This document shows positions 54,132 through 57,100 of a DNA stretch of 64,000 bases, one piece after another. This stretch comes from Sepioteuthis lessoniana. Lineage: Eukaryota; Mollusca; Cephalopoda; Myopsida; Loliginidae. How positions within the stretch are numbered: the first letter of the stretch is position 1; each line of letters opens with the position of its first letter. The position numbers were made by a program, and so were the translations under genes. The stretch spans positions 20,164,060-20,228,059 of the forward strand of contig OY757916.1 of NCBI GenBank assembly GCA_963585895.1, given 5' to 3'. The notes below the pieces were generated by a model that searched no databases, was not told where the DNA came from, and saw only the letters and a list, made by a program, of their open reading frames with translations.

Positions 54132-57100
54132 TTTTTAAGTTTCATTAATTTTTTTTTTTTTTTTTTTTAAATACAAGACATTCCTTAATTCTGTTCTAAT
54201 AAAAGGTGGATTTATATCAAGTCTATTTCTAGTGTATCATAGTAGTTAGTGTGCTGAAATGTTGTGTATTGCTTTTTTCCATGAAAGTAAATTTGGAAGA
54301 CACACAGATGAACATGCAATGTCGTCTAATTCAGGAACTTATGTTTTATGAGTTTAAATTGGGCAATAACACTGCAAAAGCAACCCAGAACATTTGTTAT
54401 GTAAAAGGTTGGTTTTATGGCATATCAACCTTTGTAGGTTATTTAACGCCAAATCCATTTTTATGCAAATAATCCGCTCCATTGAAAACAGTTCAGTTTA
54501 GCATAAGTACAGTTTAATGGTCAAAAACATTTCCATTTCTAACTATTCAAGCAGTTATATGTAATAATTCAGTTAAGTGTAAATACAGTTTTGATGTCAA
54601 AAAACAGTTCTATTTGAAATAATTCAGTTAAGCATAAGCACGCTGTTTAAGTGTAAGTACGGTTTAATTGTCAAAAACGTTTCTATTTCAAGCTATTCAG
54701 TTTACTCAATTCATTTTAGCATAAGTATGCTGTTAGTTCTATTTAACCCATAGATAGGGCCCTATCAGGTGCTACCACTCCGGGCCAGAGTGGACCTGGG
54801 AGCGATGGCAATGAAGGGGTACTCTACATTCCCCAAAGCTCCAGCACTGCTGGAACCTCACCATCAGATTGTTTAGTGTCATATCCAGGACACTCGTTAG
54901 GGGGGGGGTCTTACCCCTCTGGAGAGGTGCAGTCAGTGTATTCTACAGCCCCAGCTGACTTATGCAAAAGGTGAGGGTGCAGTTGATCATAGTACAGTAA
55001 CCAAATTGTAGAAGAAATTTTCTTGTGGGTTGCAAGAACCTTGACAATCAAGCGAGATCAGATAGGCCTAAATGAGTAGATCTTGAGCTTGAAGACATAG
55101 AGGTAAATCCATTGAGTAGCACTTGGATAGTATCAGGTAAGCTCAGTATCTTACACTCCTGTGTGATTTGTTACCTTTATGACCTTGGCAAAAGCATCCA
55201 ACTGCAACCCCAATGTCAGACTGTGATGGCTCCTGCTGGCATCACAGCTGAGAGAACTGCAGCGCTGCTCATGCCAAAAGCTGCTGAATTGTGCCTCATG
55301 TACCACCAAAATATTGTAAAACTTTCGACTTGCTCTAGGATTAATGACATTTTTTTTCTATAAAATAAAGGCAAAAAATAAACTTATTTTATTTTATTCT
55401 TAGGTTTCCTCATGAAAATAACCTTTTTTTTTCTCATTGTGACAGGGGAGAAGAAATTCAAGTGTCATGTTTGTACATTGCCATTCTCCACAAAAGGAAG
55501 CCTGAAAGTGCACATGCGACTACACACAGGTGCCAAACCATTCAAGTGCCCACATTGTGAACTACGCTTCCGTACATCAGGTCATAGGAAGAGCCACATT
55601 GCATCTCATTTCAAATCAGACACACCAAAGAAGCGGAAGACCACAAAGGTTGCAGCAATGGACACTACAGCTTTATTGGTCACTACAGCAGTTGATACTC
55701 AGCAGCAACCGCAACAGCAGCAGCATCAGCCATCACAATCACCTCAAGAGACCCAAGTAATGACATCGATACAAAATGCTGTTGAAATGAGTCAAGGTTT
55801 GCACTCGACAAACCCATTATCTGGTCAAGTAGTTAGTATTGAACCAACAATGCTACCGAACCAGCCTGGCTTAGTACCAGTGTCTTTGACTGTTTCTGGC
55901 AGTGAACAATTGGTTGGTAATGGTGTGGTTGGAAGTACTACTGGCAATGGAACAACTACGGTTGCAAGCAGTGGTGGGGTGACTGTTGCAAATGGTGGTA
56001 GTCAGTTATCAGAGAGTGCTCTGGCTGCTAACGTTCTCCAAGGCCTTGAAGGGATCCAGCTTCAGTTGTCGGGAAATCTCAGTCAGAGCATTCAGATCAT
56101 GGGTCTTGATCCAAGTCTCATATCCCAGACGATACAAATCGACGACTCTTTATTACAACAACTGCAACAGGGTAGCTTGAACTTTACTCTAGCGCCTAAC
56201 TTTGTTAGTAGCACCCCAACGCAAATCCAATTGCAACCCCAAAGTCAAACTGTGATGGCTCCTGCTGGCCAGGAACTTCCTGCTGGTATCACAGCTGGGA
56301 CAACTATAGCTCAGCTCATGCCAAACACCATTCAGATTCATCCTGTGACCATGCAGGACCCAAATATTGTCATGCAGCCACTATCCACAATCACAATGGC
56401 TCAAAACCAGGGGGTTGCTGACCAAACACAACAGGCCCTTCATGCAGCTGTGGTAATGAATGGTCAAGAAACTGGACTTGGTCCTCAAAGTAATTTTATT
56501 GTAACTGATGCTGGAGATACGCAGGTGAGATATTGAAAAATATTTTTCTTTTCATATTTTACATGAAAATATATAATTGCAGGTTTGGTTCAATTATTAG
56601 AACAAAACAAATGCATTTGAGTTTTTACTTCAAATATGACTTGATCCTGTCAAATTTTAAATGTTTTAACAATACTGGGTGTATGAACTGAAAAAAAAAA
56701 TCTGCAACTAATAATATTTTAAAAAGAGTCCTCTGACATGATATCCAATTTTTGTTCTCCCTTCTAATTTAATACCATAAAAAAGCCCCCAAAACTCCAT
56801 TGACCTATTTTCTCTGTTTGCCATGAAAATTGGTTAGACAAATTCTTGTTTATTTTATAAGCTTAATTATATATATATATTTTTTCTACTCGAATTTCTT
56901 TTAAATTTATTTGATATATTAACTTTCTGATAACAATTCTCTTAAACAAGTTTGATAAAAATTTGTAAAAGCTAAATGTAACCTTAACCCCTACTTAAAA
57001 CAATTTTTTTTTACACTATTTCTTAACAGGCCTTCATAAAGTGGTCTATATAGACCCCATAGGAGTGAATACAATTTTGGCAAAGTGAATTAAAAGCAAA

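Larger units (their letters stand above)
54225..55340 (+). mobile_element. Mariner-derived deletion element carrying a retroposon and an exon fragment
   Basis: Pieces 54225-54408, 54960-55199 and 55280-55340 together form the element seen at 30333: [19 protein letters not shown] at left and CCAAAATATTGTAAAACTTTCGACTTGCTCT at right. It is interrupted by retroposon-3 (54409-54959) and by a copy of exon 20 sequence (55200-55279). The left inverted repeat is lost. Confidence 0.82.
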
